Of a stretch of 64,000 bases of DNA, positions 47,920-60,463 are shown piece by piece (positions within the stretch are counted from its first letter, which is position 1; each line of letters opens with the position of its first letter). Origin of the DNA: Clarireedia homoeocarpa (lineage: Eukaryota; Ascomycota; Leotiomycetes; Helotiales; Rutstroemiaceae); NCBI GenBank assembly GCA_001465935.1, contig LNKV01000007.1, positions 744,001-808,000 on the forward strand, given 5' to 3'. Position numbers and translations under genes: made by a program. The notes under the pieces were generated by a model. It did no database searches. It was given only the letters and a program-made list of their open reading frames with translations, and had not been told where the DNA came from.

Positions 47920-49437
47920 ATGGCCAGACCGAACGAAGACCACTGGTCCTCAGAGGTACGTTTCCATGATTCTATCCCGTCCCAGCCTAGCAGATTGTAC
48001 CTCGATCTTTCCCCCTCCCATCCTTCCTCACTGGAATCAAAGTAGCTGACAAACTACCAAAAAAATAGGCCTACCAAAACTCCGCGTCCTTCGTGCCAAA
48101 GCTTGCCACGAAAGTTCTCGGATGGCTGGATGTTCAGCCAGATGATGTGATCTTGGATATTGGTTGTGGTGGTAAGTTCCTTTCTTGCTGTGCTTGGGAT
48201 TTTAGAACTTCCGGGCTTGGTTTATTTTGAAATGGGCGGTGACTCGTTATGCTGTTTGTTGTATTCATAAATTCTAGTCTATAGCGCTTCTGGTATTGGG
48301 GTATCAAGTACTTTCTCTAGATCCCTAAATTCCATATGTCTTTTCCACTCTTCCTATCTATTTCCCTTGTATTCCTTTGTTACTTCGAGTGCCCCTTTAT
48401 ATCTCTCTATTCCCTCGATCCTCCCAATCTTTCAATCTCCCCTATCTTCTACCACCTAACCTGCTGCCTTTCTTTTAATCACGTCTAACGCCAAATCGCA
48501 GACGGTATACTCAACCTCCAAATCGCGCAAACGCTCTCCCGCGGCAATGGTCGCATCCATGGAATCGATAGCTCATCCTCCATGATTGCCGCAGCGCAAG
48601 ACCTTATCGCTAAGACTGGTGATTCCAAGATTGCTGAAATTTGTACTTTCCAAGGTATGCTATTCTTCTTCATTTGCCCTTCCTTCCTTCTTGTTTATCC
48701 ATCTATTTGTTTTTGAGTTCTTGTTTTACAATAGTGTGGTGATGATAATTGGTATAATCCGAAGCTGACAGAATAAATGCATCGAATAGTGCTGGATGCG
48801 GCGCAACTAGATACCTTGCCTAAAGGAGCATATAATAAGATTTTCTCCAACGCAGCTATGCACGTACGTCCCTATTGCCACCCCTCCGCTATATACATTC
48901 CTTACTCTACAGTAAATACATCCTCAACTCACACCAATAAAGTGGATCCTCCGTCCCCCCTCTATACGTCTTCCCTTCTTCAATACCATCTCCACCCTGC
49001 TCTCCCCCAACGGAACATTCGTCTTTGAAATGGGCGGTCACAACAACATCTCCTCCATCCATAGCGCACTTCTCTCCGTTGTCTCTCGCCACATCCCTGG
49101 CGGTCTCACCGCCGCCCGCGCACTTGATCCCTGGTTCTTCCCCTCGGAGCAGTGGATGCATCGCACGCTTTCCCAGGTGCCCGATCTCGAAGTGCAGAAA
49201 CTAGAAACTGAGTATAGGCCCACGAAAGCGGATGCAGGGGGGTTGGAAGGATGGGTGCGGTTGATGGGGAAGCAGTTTTTGGATGGTGTAGGGCAGGAGG
49301 GGAGTAGGAAGCGAGAAGAGGTGGTTAGGGAGGTAGTGGACGTGCTGGGGACGATTTGTGGCGAGGAGGGGGGTGGGGTGGAGGGTGATTGGTTGGGGTA
49401 TGTGAGGCTGAGAGGAGTGGTAAAGAAGAGTGGGTAA
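47920..49437 (+). CDS. Class I SAM-dependent methyltransferase
   Basis: Spliced model join(47920..47955, 48069..48171, 48502..48654, 48790..48863, 48943..49437), 286 aa. Motif I is VILDIGCGDG (residues 39-48), split by an intron in its second glycine codon, followed by GRIHGIDSSSSMIAAAQ (acidic residue binding the SAM ribose), VLDAAQLDTLP, FSNAAMHWI, and FVFEMGGHNNI. The C-terminal part has WFFPSEQWMHRTL, as in fungal trans-aconitate or ubiquinone/sterol-type small-molecule methyltransferases. The substrate is not evident. The second intron is 330 bases, longer than most here. Confidence 0.85.
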
Positions 49438-50390
49438 AGGGAGTAGAGATGTAAAATAGTGTTGGAGATCGGAGATGTGGTGGAAAATTGCCATGTGTTC
49501 AACTTTGATGAGTTGGCGAAGATTGGAGATTTTTCATATATTGTTGAGTATTCTGGCCAAACTTGCTCTGAGGCTCTCTTATATTTCTGCTAGGTAAAAC
49601 AAATCATGTTTAAGAAGATAGTATAGCAGATGCTAGTTTCTAGTGGATCTTCACATCCTGTATTGAACAAGGCACGCTGGGACAAATACGCCAGCAGGAA
49701 GACTGTGACTCTACAGGATACACATCAAAAATCAGCCGTAATGTGTGATACATTTGGCGATGCAGATTCATGGTGTTTGTATATGTATACCAAGACCCTG
49801 CTTTCTCGCCAGATCTGGAACGATGAACAAACAAACAAACAAACAATCGCCTTGATTTCATCGATAATTAAATGGCGGCATACAAAGTAAATTTGAGAAG
49901 ATAATACATGTAAACAAATGCCGTCTATCATCATATTGCCATCGGAAAGCATAGTAGAATTGTTAGTCATAGACTGCGCATGTGCGTAGTTGTGATGTCT
50001 CGGCCCTGTCAGATACTGTATGGGACGGTACGTTGTTATCGACATAGCTGTCTCAGAATTCTTACTTCGAGGAACTCTAACTAGGCAATCACTTAAAAAG
50101 ATTCGATGTACTCGGTTGAAATCGCTATGAGGGAAGACATGGCATACTATTCTCAAAGGCAGGTGAAGAAGGGTGGATTTGGGATAATCGAGATAAGTGT
50201 AAATTAAGCAGCGAAAAGCGCAACAGAAAAACCAAGAACACACTAGTTGATACACCTCTCATTCATCTCAAGTAGCAGGAAGAATATTCCAAGAACTACA
50301 CCCACAGCCTGTTAATCAACGCCCGACATAAGCAGTTGAGGCTTTCAACTCAACAGCAGAACGCAAGATCCTGTCATGATAACACCCCCC
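49438..50390. other. Intergenic between convergent genes
   Basis: About 950 bases between the methyltransferase (+) and coiled-coil gene (-) stop codons. It holds a short caaacaaacaaacaaac repeat near 49830. I see no gene. It marks the transition to the accessory right end. Confidence 0.5.
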
Positions 50391-51919
50391 TTAACCCTCC
50401 ACAACAGCCCAAGCCTTCTCCAACACAATTCTCTCCTTTGGATCATGCTCCGGATACTTCACGAGAGCTCCAGACAGTGCGAAGGCAACGATAAGTTCGG
50501 GATTTCCCTCCCCGGAACTTTTATTCTGAACTCTTTCTGTATCCATAGCCTCGGTATCCTCAATGTTGAGCGGCTTGCGCTTCTCTGGAAACTCGCATGC
50601 GAATGTGTCTTTGCAATTCCTAAGCAACAAGGTAAGGTTGTATGCATCTTGAGAGAGCTTTACCCACAGTTCTCCGAGCTTCTGGAATTCTGCATCATTC
50701 TTGGCTTGCTCTGGATGAATAATACGCAGAGGTTCCAAGAAATAGAGAAGTCGTTGAGCAAATTGCATCGGGATTTTTGGTTCGTGCGGAGGTAGTATCT
50801 TTGTACATTTCAGGGTTGCTGTACGCCACTCTGTGATTTCTGTAGACGGATCTCGAAACAAAAGTTAGCCTGGAAGTTCTAAGATGAGAGTCAGATGACA
50901 TACATTCTGTAGTTTTTCTAAGTAGTGTTTCGAAGGATTCAAATCCAGCCTCCATTTCAGCCACGTCATGACCGTCAAGCCCAAAACAAGGTCTTTCCAG
51001 AATATTAACGCTCAGGCGTTTGAAAATAAAACCTCTAACTCTACTCTGCAATTCGTGATCATCGAGCCCCATTCCCCACAGCTCGTACAGGGACATAGCC
51101 CGACGACTAGCTGGTGGATTTACTTTTGGTGGGACATTTGACATTGTGTAATATCTTTGTACAAGTCTTTGTATCTGTTCTCGCAGGCTACGAAATTTCG
51201 AAGCGATGGCTGCGTCATCGGTTTGATTGGAAGAAGCGTCGGTGTTCTTCAAGATAATCTCTTTGTATCTGTCCAGTTTCATTCGTAGATTACCAGTACA
51301 ATGATCTGCAGTTTCGAGCCGCTGGACTAAGTCGGAGTTACTGTGTGTCAAAGCCGCTAGTCTACCCTCCAACTTCTGGTACTCCTGCTCTCGTGTGTTG
51401 AAACTTGCGACAGCAGCATTGAGGTCATCGGCAGCTTTGTGAAGGCTCACTTGATGGGCTCGGGACTCTTCATCTGCGGCGGCTAGACTTAGCTGTAGCT
51501 CCTCATGCTCCCTTCGGAATCGTTCCAATTCAAGCTTGAGAAGGTGATTTTCCTGGTGATTTGTTTCAAGCTTTGCCTTTAAAGCTTCATTCTCATCAAT
51601 CATTGTCTTGGTTGGATTCTCGGATTGTGGCTCGCCAATGATCTTTATTTTTTTTTTTAAAAAAAGGGTTAAGTTAGTCAGAAATTCCACTGCGGCATAG
51701 AAGGACCTAAACTGGGCTTACGATTTTCAAAAAACGACGAACTGATCCTAAGATTTCATTTTCTCGCTTCATCTGCCCGTGCAAGTCGATATCATTCCTG
51801 ATGCCAGTAAACCCTTCATTGATTGATGTCTTAAGTATCTCCGTCATAGCGTTCATATGTATTGTCATTTGCTCCTGAAATGCCGTCAAATCGCTCTCAT
51901 CGGATTGGATTTGCGGCAT
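50391..51919 (-). CDS. Fungal coiled-coil protein, divergent partner of Hsp70-like gene
   Basis: Spliced model complement(50391..50851, 50904..51642, 51722..51919), 465 aa. The N-terminal 66 residues have short helices (LTAFQEQMTIHMNAMTEILKTS). Residues about 75-190 form a long heptad-rich coiled coil (ENEALKAKLETNHQENHLLKLELERF...). The second half is alpha-helical with RSLREQIQRLVQRYYT, SLYELWGMGLDDHELQSRVRGFIF and, after the last intron, a domain with LWVKLSQDAYNLTLLLRNCKD. The last acceptor at 50852 (tttcgag) is the only one I found giving an open join (TTEYPSTEITEWRT). I do not recognise a named family; the layout resembles lineage-specific proteins of Pezizomycotina. Start codons of this gene and the Hsp70-like gene face away from each other across 629 bases. 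Confidence 0.7.
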
Positions 51920-52548
51920 GATGTGCTGGAGAGTTGATATTATGTAGAACGAAATGCTGAGGACCGAGAAGTAGGTTCAAAGTACAATTTGAGCTGTTCT
52001 TTGCGTAAAGTGTGCTCAAAAAGAGTATTGGATTAATCCGAGAGAAGCCTTTGACTGTTGATGATCAATCTGTGACTTTTATTGCTCATTAGATTTCAAG
52101 CCGGAGTTTGATGAATCGGAAAGGGGACAGGAAAAAAGTAACTAGAATCTGCTGAGTCCTCCGAAAGAAGAAATGCTGATATATCATATATGTATCGGTG
52201 AGTGAAAACTGCTCCTGTACAAACGAAATAGTGGGGCACTAAAAGAAACTGAATACGATCAGCATAAAGGAAGTGACAAGACGGAAAGGTAGTATGTTAT
52301 ACAAACGAATTTGTGGGCCTTCAAACGAGTAGATGGCAGGCTGCTCATTTTGATCATATTGACTTGACCCAGCCGCATCCATGCGTATACCTAGACCTAA
52401 ACTCCCCTGAAGCAAAAAGTAATCATAGCTAATTCAGTGGCCATATATTAAGCTGTCCCATAACACTTTTTCATTTCAAAGCGATCAATCTTAGAAATTG
52501 TTTAGCACCAGACTGAAGACGCATTTCCACCTACTTCGATCGCCCAAT
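51920..52548. promoter_or_regulatory. Bidirectional upstream region of coiled-coil/Hsp70-like pair
   Basis: 629 bases between outward-facing ATGs. AT-rich with a tatatcatatatg stretch near 52180. No heat-shock element was identified with confidence by eye. Confidence 0.5.
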
Positions 52549-54739
52549 ATGAGTGTTGACTCAAGTGACAGCTGGAGACACCATGATCTCCGTAACGAAT
52601 GCTATATCTACGAGTCGGAAGATCTGCTAGTCATAGCACTGGATTTCGGAACGACATTCAGTGGCATCGCTTACTCGTTTGTCAAGGGAGGCAAACCCGA
52701 TTTGGTGTCTATCTTGGACTGGCCCGGTGAGCATTTCCTTGCAGCTGCTCCGTAACTCACGAATTGCTGATATAAAGTCTAGGTTGCGAAGGACACAAAC
52801 AACCCAAGATCCCGACAGTAATCAGCTACAATTCTGGAAGTGCTGATGGCTTTACATGGGGTGCTCAGAAGCACAAAGATGAACCGGTACGCGGAATTAA
52901 GTTGCTGCTCGACCCCAATCAGGATATGCCAATCTACCTCCCCGCATCGAGTGCAAAAGAAGATCTTAAACGTCTTGGCAAGCCAGCAGTCGATGTTGCT
53001 GGTGACTTTATTGGAGCGATGTTCAGGCATGCGATGAGCAGGATTGAAAGTGATGTTCCTTCGGAATACCTCGACATGTGCCAGAAGCAGTTCGTCCTTT
53101 CAGTTCCTGCTGTTTGGTCAGACAAAGCAAAAGACTTGACCATGAAGGTAAGACTTTCCAAATTCTGTGATGGATATAATGACTAGACTGACGACTTACT
53201 GCAACAGGCAGCCAAACAAGCAGGTCTTCATCCTGTTACACTTATCAAAGAGCCCGAAGCTGCTGCAATGTACACTTTGCATGACCTCAAGAACCGGGCA
53301 CTAATTGCAAGTCATAACCAATATCGCATGTGATGATAACATTATCTGATTGATACACCCATTAGGTTGGAGATGCATTTGTCACCTGCGATGCTGGAGG
53401 CGGGACGGTGGATCTCATTTCTTACGAGATCACTCAGCTACATCCCAAACTCGAATTGAAAGAACTTGTACCGGGGACAGGTATTGGCTTTTATCATCTT
53501 CATTTGATCTTTGCTGACTGAGGAGCAGGTGGAATGGCGGGCTCACTAGGCCTCAACAAGCGTTTTGAAGAGGCAGTGAAGAAGCTCGTCGGCGAGGATC
53601 AATTCAATAATCTGCACAATACTAGGGCTTTCAGTGCGGCGGTTGAGCAATTTGACCAGTCCATCAAGACCGCGTTCAGAGGACATAAGGATGAGGATTA
53701 CTTTGTCAACTTCCCTATGGCAAAACTTGTAGATGATCACAAGAACAAGCTTGTGTCAAACTGCTGGAATATGCAATGGTCTGTCGTCACCATTGATCCA
53801 TTGACATGGCAGCTGACCTTCTATAGTGCTGATTTGGAGGCAATATTCAATCCTTTGATCGCGGACATTGAAAATCTTGTGAGCGATCAAGTGAATTTGG
53901 TCATGAGCAAACGAGCCTCGGAGGATCATCCCCGAGCGGATGAGATCAAGGTTTGATTCATGTAATTGGCAAATAATTGGCGGCCTGTATGCTAATAATC
54001 GTCAGGCTATCTTCCTTGTTGGAGGATTTGGGTCATCAGAGTATCTGAAGTCTCGGATTTCAGCCCTTCATCCGAACATTCAAGTGATTCAACCACACGA
54101 CGCTTGGTCAGCTATCGTTAAGTGAGATCGAATCACTGTCATTTGTAGAAATTTGATTAACCTTTCGTTTAGGGGAGCAGTACTCAGTCGATTTTCTAGT
54201 ACCGCCACCATAGTTTCAACACAAGCAACACGCCACTATGGCGTCGCAGCTCGTGCTAAATATGATGAATACACGGATCGCGGGCGAGCCAAATCTCTGG
54301 ATGTTTATGGAGTCATGAGAACCGAACGTGTAAGATACAGCTCTTATGGATTGCAACATCTAGCTGATGATTTTAGATGACATGGTACATTCGTCGTGGT
54401 GAGGATCTCAAGCGAACAGAGAAGCTACGGTTCTCATTCTATCGCACTCTTCATGATGATTTCGACGATGGGGATCTAGTTTTTAAGGACGAACTTCTTC
54501 AATGTGCGTCTGGCGAAGCACCAGTTCACCCTGGGCCACTGGTCAAAGTCAATTGCGTTCTGAAAGCCGACTTGACGAGTGTGGATCGAAGTTCCTTCAA
54601 AAAGAATGTCGGACTTCTCGGAGAGACTTTCTGGGATGTGCACTATGATCTGGTAGTAGAAATGATGCCTGCCATGATGAGGTTTTCTCTTGAGATCAAG
54701 GGAAAGGAAATGGGAAGCGTTACAACCAAGTATGATTGA
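52549..54739 (+). CDS. Hsp70-like (HSPA12-type) ATPase without substrate-binding domain
   Basis: Spliced model join(52549..52726, 52783..53147, 53208..53306, 53366..53480, 53529..53950, 54006..54121, 54173..54329, 54377..54739), 604 aa, eight exons all in frame. Actin/Hsp70 ATPase signatures are present: phosphate-1 ALDFGTTFSGIAYS, KEPEAAAMYTL, phosphate-2 VTCDAGGGTVDLISYEI, and the adenosine motif IFLVGGFGSSEYL. After these come a stretch with RHYGVAA and an unrelated C-terminal domain instead of the canonical beta-sandwich substrate-binding domain and EEVD end. This matches the HSPA12-like family that is expanded in many fungi. The third intron begins with GC (53307) and ends AG (53365). 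Its role as chaperone or signalling ATPase is unknown. Confidence 0.85.
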
Positions 54740-55145
54740 ATGGTGCCTGGTCGAGGGTTAACGGAATAGTTCTATTTGTCAATTTAGGTCATCGCACAGA
54801 AATAGGGTATCAACGTGCTCACTGCTCAGTAACCATACGTGCCAAATTGGAAGGGTATTCGAAATCACCCAGATTCGTTCTCCGGGTGTTGAAATTTGAT
54901 TTACCATGTAGGCATGTTGGTCTGCAGTGCAATGTTGCTTTTTCTTACAGTATCAGAGATTTTTTCCTCGAGGTGTGGCGGACCAGGTCATGTGCCCCCG
55001 CGTTCTCTTTTCGTACTGGGCACGGAGCACAACTTGTCCAGTCATCATCAGGCACTAACGTGATGCACATTTCAAGGGGCGTAAGCACAGGCCAAAAGTT
55101 GGGACCCACTGTTACCAACACCGAGAGACTACAGTCTACAGTCTA
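54740..55145. other. 3' region of Hsp70-like gene
   Basis: Remaining open frames here have no family features. The left end of the MITE-like element begins just after it. Confidence 0.4.
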
Positions 55146-55472
55146 CGGAAGTTTGATTCAGACTCCATGACAATACCCTGTTGAAAGCACAAACGTTATA
55201 AGGCTCTATATATTTATAGGCCTACTCGTAATCCGCTAAATTGGCCAATCAGACACTTGTTATTCAGCAGAATTGCTGTGCTCAGAGCCTGTATTTACAG
55301 GATACAAACAGCTTGTTTTCTAAAGTATCCAATCAGAAAGTAGATACCACTGAATTATAGTGCTTATACCCTGTAATTACGGGGTGTTTTCCTAAAAATT
55401 GGCCCACTAAATTTATAGACTTACAGTACTATAGCTACAGCGCATTCTCATCGAGTCTGAATCAAACTTCCG
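55146..55472. mobile_element. 327-bp MITE-like element with perfect 20-bp inverted ends
   Basis: The end CGGAAGTTTGATTCAGACTC at 55146-55165 is present as an exact reverse complement at 55453-55472, with weaker pairing for about 12 more bases. Each end is flanked outside by TA (55144-55145 and 55473-55474), as expected for TA-targeting Tc1/mariner-type insertion. The interior is AT-rich with no open frame. Confidence 0.8.
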
Positions 55473-55474
55473 TA

Positions 55475-56574
55475 CAGAGTCTAGACAATCTTGGAACGGA
55501 AGGTGTTCTTGCTTTACTGATGTTTCAGACGGCACCAACATGCTTTTCAATATTGAAAATGCATAAAGTACAGTTGGATGGCCGTGATGGAATTTAGACC
55601 GATCACTACGTTGGATCTGGTGCCTCCGGATTGGCTACATTTATGATAGGTCCATTAGAGCTTTATATTCGTATTTAATCGATATATACCTATCAGAAAG
55701 CTGTTTAATTTTGTCTTTGCTATACCTCCACCGGAAGGATACCATCATAGAGTTTCAAATAAGCTATAGCAGCGCTATCCAACCTCATAAGCACTACCCA
55801 GTCTCGCTAGCATCACTCCAGCTACAGTGTCTCCAGAGGACTAGATCGAATGGACCGGCCCATCTGAATCGATACCAGCGATGATGAACCTCCTTTCAAC
55901 TTTCAAACTACTGGTTTAGCAAACCTGAACAGACGTGTCAACAGCAACTTGAGGTCATGGAATGAACCATATCAAATCTGTCTGTTCCATGGGCAGCCTC
56001 AAAGAACCCAAAGACGGATCTTTGAAACACATTGATGCTAAGTGAGGTAGTCTGTAGATAGCCTAGACTCTCACTCTCTGCGACTAATCAAGACGACCTG
56101 CTAATAGAACACCACCCATATCATGAAAAACTGGGCTACTCTTGCAGAGATCGTCTGCTTTCGATCATGCCTTGGGCACTCAACCCCCACCCATGTTCTT
56201 CTCATGAAATTCTCTTATTGTGCTCATATTCCAGGTATTTTAATCGGATTTTTACCAGTGTTATGAGTTTCGACTCCCTGCGCGGACTATAGCTTTTATG
56301 ACTTGTTTCGTATTTCGTTTGTGTCCGACTAAGTCCCGCGATTCTGTTCGCTGTAGATAGACGCATGCTATTTCTCCGATAATCAAGAATCTCCTCACGA
56401 TGGGTGAACATTGACAGCTTCTGTCGCTTCTATAAAATATGGTGGCCGATATGGGAGAAACTAGCCTGCTTGGCTGACTGTTTGTCTCAAATGGTCAGCG
56501 GAGGCTTACCTATCAGAATATGAAGCTTAGAGAGGCTCGTTACCATGGAAATCTAATTCATTCCTCTGTATAGC
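55475..56574. other. AT-rich accessory DNA, nothing recognised
   Basis: About 1.1 kb with no supported exon on either strand. Short open frames lack motifs. Confidence 0.4.
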
Positions 56575-56872
56575 CTAGTCCCCAACACTGGATTTCTTAG
56601 ATGTCTCAGTCGAATCTTTAGATACCACGATCGTAGAATGCTCCAGGAGTCCAGGAAGATTGGCGAAAACATCGACGGCAGGCTTTACAAGATACTCGAG
56701 ATTCGGGTCTGCGTTGAGTACAAAGTGATATACTAGCATGTTTTGATGCAAAGCGAACAGAGCTTTTGTTCCTTGTACTAATTGGTGCTTCTTGTTTTGC
56801 GCGACATGGAATCGTGTTGGACTTTCGATCGTAGAATATGATTGTGGGTATTCCGAGTTGTTGGTTGCGTTC
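56575..56872 (-). CDS. Possible last exon of an unrecognised gene
   Basis: On the minus strand a frame without its own ATG runs from an acceptor-like cctcacag just upstream to a TAG at 56575. It contains protein-like sequence (ALFALHQNMLVYHFVLNADP ... VFANLPGLLEH). A competing open frame with no family features overlaps it. No convincing upstream exon was found, so this may be the remnant of a truncated gene. Confidence 0.3.
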
Positions 56873-57334
56873 TGTGAGGTTTAGTCTCATCAGCCCTGCA
56901 TAGAAGTAAATATCTGATGAAGAATTAGACTGCCAACCTAGTCGCAGATCAATATTACTTCAAGTTGATGTGCCTCAAAGGTCACATAGCAACGTCAGTA
57001 ACCCCTTTGTGAGCAGCCCCCAAGTCCACCGCTATGGCTTAGGCGACGCTATGCTCAAGAGATATCCAAAAAGGCTCAACACACAATTCGCATTGACAGC
57101 CGAAGTGTTTGAAATAGAAGACAGTCTGAGACTCAAGGATCCCGAGGCTTGGGGAAGGAATAGGAAGAGATAGATGAATTTGGTGATGATCGTAACACTA
57201 TGCCACGATGCAATGCCAATAGGACTTGACGGCGATACTTGTTTGTCATACACTTGACCCAGGCCAATAGTATGCACAGATACGGCGAGATAAGACCTCC
57301 ATGAGCAAGCTGGATGATTGGTCTCTAAAGGTGA

Positions 57335-57996
57335 TTGCAGACCCACAAATCCGTTTGTGTGACACCACCTGTCTCTTTTGTCCTCCTGACTGCCTCCGCC
57401 CCCTCCCCTCCTCCCAATCTATTTAAAAGATTCTTCTCTCCAAACCCTTCAAACCCTTCACCTTCACACACAAAAAACTCGGCTCATCAACCCAACAAGT
57501 ACTTGCACCCTCTTGAAACTGCCATCAACCCATATCATATATTGTTGCCTCCCCATATCCTCGTAGTAACCAACACCTCAACGGGACCTGAGCAAACGAA
57601 GACTCAGGATCTCTTCGGCAGTCTCATTGAGCACAACTTCCACAACCCTAAAGGGCTTTCAAACTCGCTTAGCCGTTGTGGCAAATTCGTAAGTCTATCT
57701 GTTCCTTTCCGTTCCTTTCTGTTCGCCTTGCTTCTAAACCAACATCCCAAACCATAACATGGCCAATTCCGAGACTTTGGAGACTTAATGCTCAACAAGC
57801 TTTCTTTTCTGACAACAACTGCTGACTGGACTTTAAGATCGAACAGAACGAAATCATATTTCCAAAACTGAACCAAGATCTGATGGTTCCAGGCCAGAAA
57901 TTTGTTGCAGTACTCAATACGCACGACAAAACAGAAGTGCAAACAGAGATCAAACTCGGTGTCTTGATGTTAGCCTACTCAAAAATCATCAGTTGA
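57335..57996 (+). CDS. Possible two-exon fragment of unknown small gene
   Basis: Open frame 57335-57688 ends at a good donor (gtaagtct) and joins in frame to 57838-57996, which ends with TGA. The joined peptide reads Ser/Pro/Asn-rich, then LFGSLIEHNFHNPKGLSNSLSRCGKF and a more ordered IEQNEIIFPKLNQDLMVPGQKF..., about 170 residues. There is no ATG in the first segment, so either an upstream exon is missing or it is a remnant. I know no homologue. Confidence 0.3.
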
Positions 57997-59915
57997 CGAG
58001 TACTTGTCAACTGACATCACGAACTGCTGCAATATCAATCAATATAACGCAGCGATCCAGCGATATGCATCAGGAAAAACGTAGATGCAACGCTCCGTCG
58101 GCTACTGGATCAGATACGGAGCATGACATCAAAATACTACACCATGTCGCAGTTGCCGCTAAAACAGCCTATGGCAAGTAAGTTTCCGATCTTTGCTCCA
58201 ACTGCAGTGACAACTGACAACCACTTTCGGTTCGATTCACAGGCTAACTTCAAAAGTGATCATGAAGAGTCGCACCTGCCATCTTGTGTTGCACAACACC
58301 TCCTCCATCTCGTGAGACTACTTCGAATACTTCACACAGAAACTTCCGCCGACCAAAAGAGTCTCACCCACTCTGCCAAAGTATGATTGCCTGCTCTCAC
58401 TTCGATTCTGGTATCCACATACTGATGACATATGCACTGTGCATAGTTAAGAGATCCCTTTCTAGAGAACTCCTCTGCCATTTCTGCGTATTAGGGTGAA
58501 GCTTGTCAATCAGGGCCCCGCGCAGCTACGACAATTACTCCGATCTAGCTGCCGATCTAGCTGCTGATCTAGCTGCTGATCTAGCTGACTATCGGCTACC
58601 AAAACGGAGCGTGCACTTCCAGCAAATGTTAGTTACTTCCATAACATTCGCTTCTCATTTATTTATCTAACATACTATTTCACAGAATCCTCGCAGTTCA
58701 GCACATTCAACAGCATTCTCGAGTATACCAGCAAGTGCTATCCTATAGCTAGCTCTTCAACCGACTACCCCAACTCGTTAAGTAAAAGCCACGAAAGCCT
58801 TCTCGAATCCCACCATGTACTTGATACATACTGGGCTACCAATGCCAGTAGTCCCTCGGTACAGGCTCACATAACAATGGGTTTTATTATTACAATCACT
58901 GTGATATTGGTTTCGCTTAGCTGTCTGCCGCACATCCATATTTCAAGCGGGCTTCCGCCCACTGTTTCAAAGCCACGTGAGCCTTCTCGGACCCCAACAG
59001 CCCCTAGAGGCGAGCGAAGGAGAAGCTGCATGTCGAGTAATATTGCCAGAGTGCACATGGCAGTAGCGGAAGAGAAGTTTGATGAATAAATTATACATAC
59101 AGTGCAGTACCTTGACATGAAAGTGTATACGAGCGGTTTCAATGGCCCATTTAGGCAACCATTGATCCTGCATTTGTTGCACTACGATACCTGTTGACTT
59201 GGCTTCTCAAGTTACTAAAAGCAGGCTATTTGGAGCATTTAGATGACTCTACTGAAAGTTTGTTGTCAACTGGAGGTGCTGAGCGCCACCCACTCGAGAT
59301 GACCAACATCAATTTGCCCTTGCGGCAACCACTGATTCAGCGCTGACTCTTACAAAGAGGTAATATCTACAAAGAGAAAAGCTATCGCAAAGAATCTACC
59401 AAGCTTTAGCTGGCGCCAACAACCGCCGACATCAAGGTTTGAGACCCGGCTAGAATCCTTACTTACAACATCGGCACTTTCAGCAGCAGCGTTAGCTAAA
59501 CCAGGAGGAAAACCGGTTCAAAAAATTAAAGCTCAAGGCAGACTGTTTCACAGTTCACCAGTTCGGCTTAACCCGCCATCGGTTGGAGTACGATATGAAC
59601 CTTGATTACCACTTTCAAGCTGAAATTAGCCAGCGCACATGTCGCAGCTGCAAATGGAAGCAATCGTCCCCTGAGGAGTTGAACACGGTCAGTCGTCCCT
59701 TGGTCAAGGAAGATTTCCCATCCAGATAGTCTACCTTTACTCTTCAAATATACTTCCTGTCGCAACGAGTTCGAATGGAGATAATCCTACCGAATCGAAT
59801 CCAAACACTCCAACACCAAATAGCACACCAATTCCAGCACCAATCACCCCGCCAACCGAGGTGATCAAGAAAAGAAGCGAAGGTACAAAGAGAAGTTCCA
59901 CGGCAGCTCCAGGAG
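57997..59915. other. Accessory DNA with short repeats
   Basis: No supported gene. At about 58545-58592 a short unit (gctgatctagct and variants) is repeated about four times. A peptide-like frame near 58270-58386 may be an isolated exon but has no support. Confidence 0.35.
58545..58592. repeat. 12-bp tandem repeat
   Basis: About four head-to-tail units of the form gatctagctgct/gatctagctgcc. Confidence 0.85.
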
Positions 59916-60421
59916 TTGATGGGCTTGCCAGGATTAGAGGTAAACCGGGACCCCAAAAACGGCACATCTTCACCTGTCCCCAACCCTCTCGTTCAAGGAG
60001 ATCCACTTACTTGGAACGGTAGCGGCCCACATACTCAACCGAAAGCTTGGAACAAAGGTTTTAGGGGTTTAAGCGGTAATGAATACGATAACCTTTTGGG
60101 CTACCCTGTGGCTTTAGCTGCAGCCAGCTTACCCAACCCTTATGCCGTTGTCTCCTCGATGCTCACGCACGACTCGCAGCCGCAAATACAGCCTCTACTC
60201 CTGCAAGTCATAGTCTTGCCGCAAATTCGGCGTCCCAGAACAGAAGAGTGGATGGTATTAAAAGCAATCACCTCACTAAGAGGAGACGACCATTTTCCTC
60301 GTTACATCGTCTTTGGCTACATCTGTAAGAGATATCCACAAGGTGATCAAGGTCCACACTTGATCTACCATCAACATCATCCCAGCCGAGGGGGAAAAAA
60401 CCAAAAAAAAACCAAAAAAAC

Positions 60422-60463
<42 letters not shown>

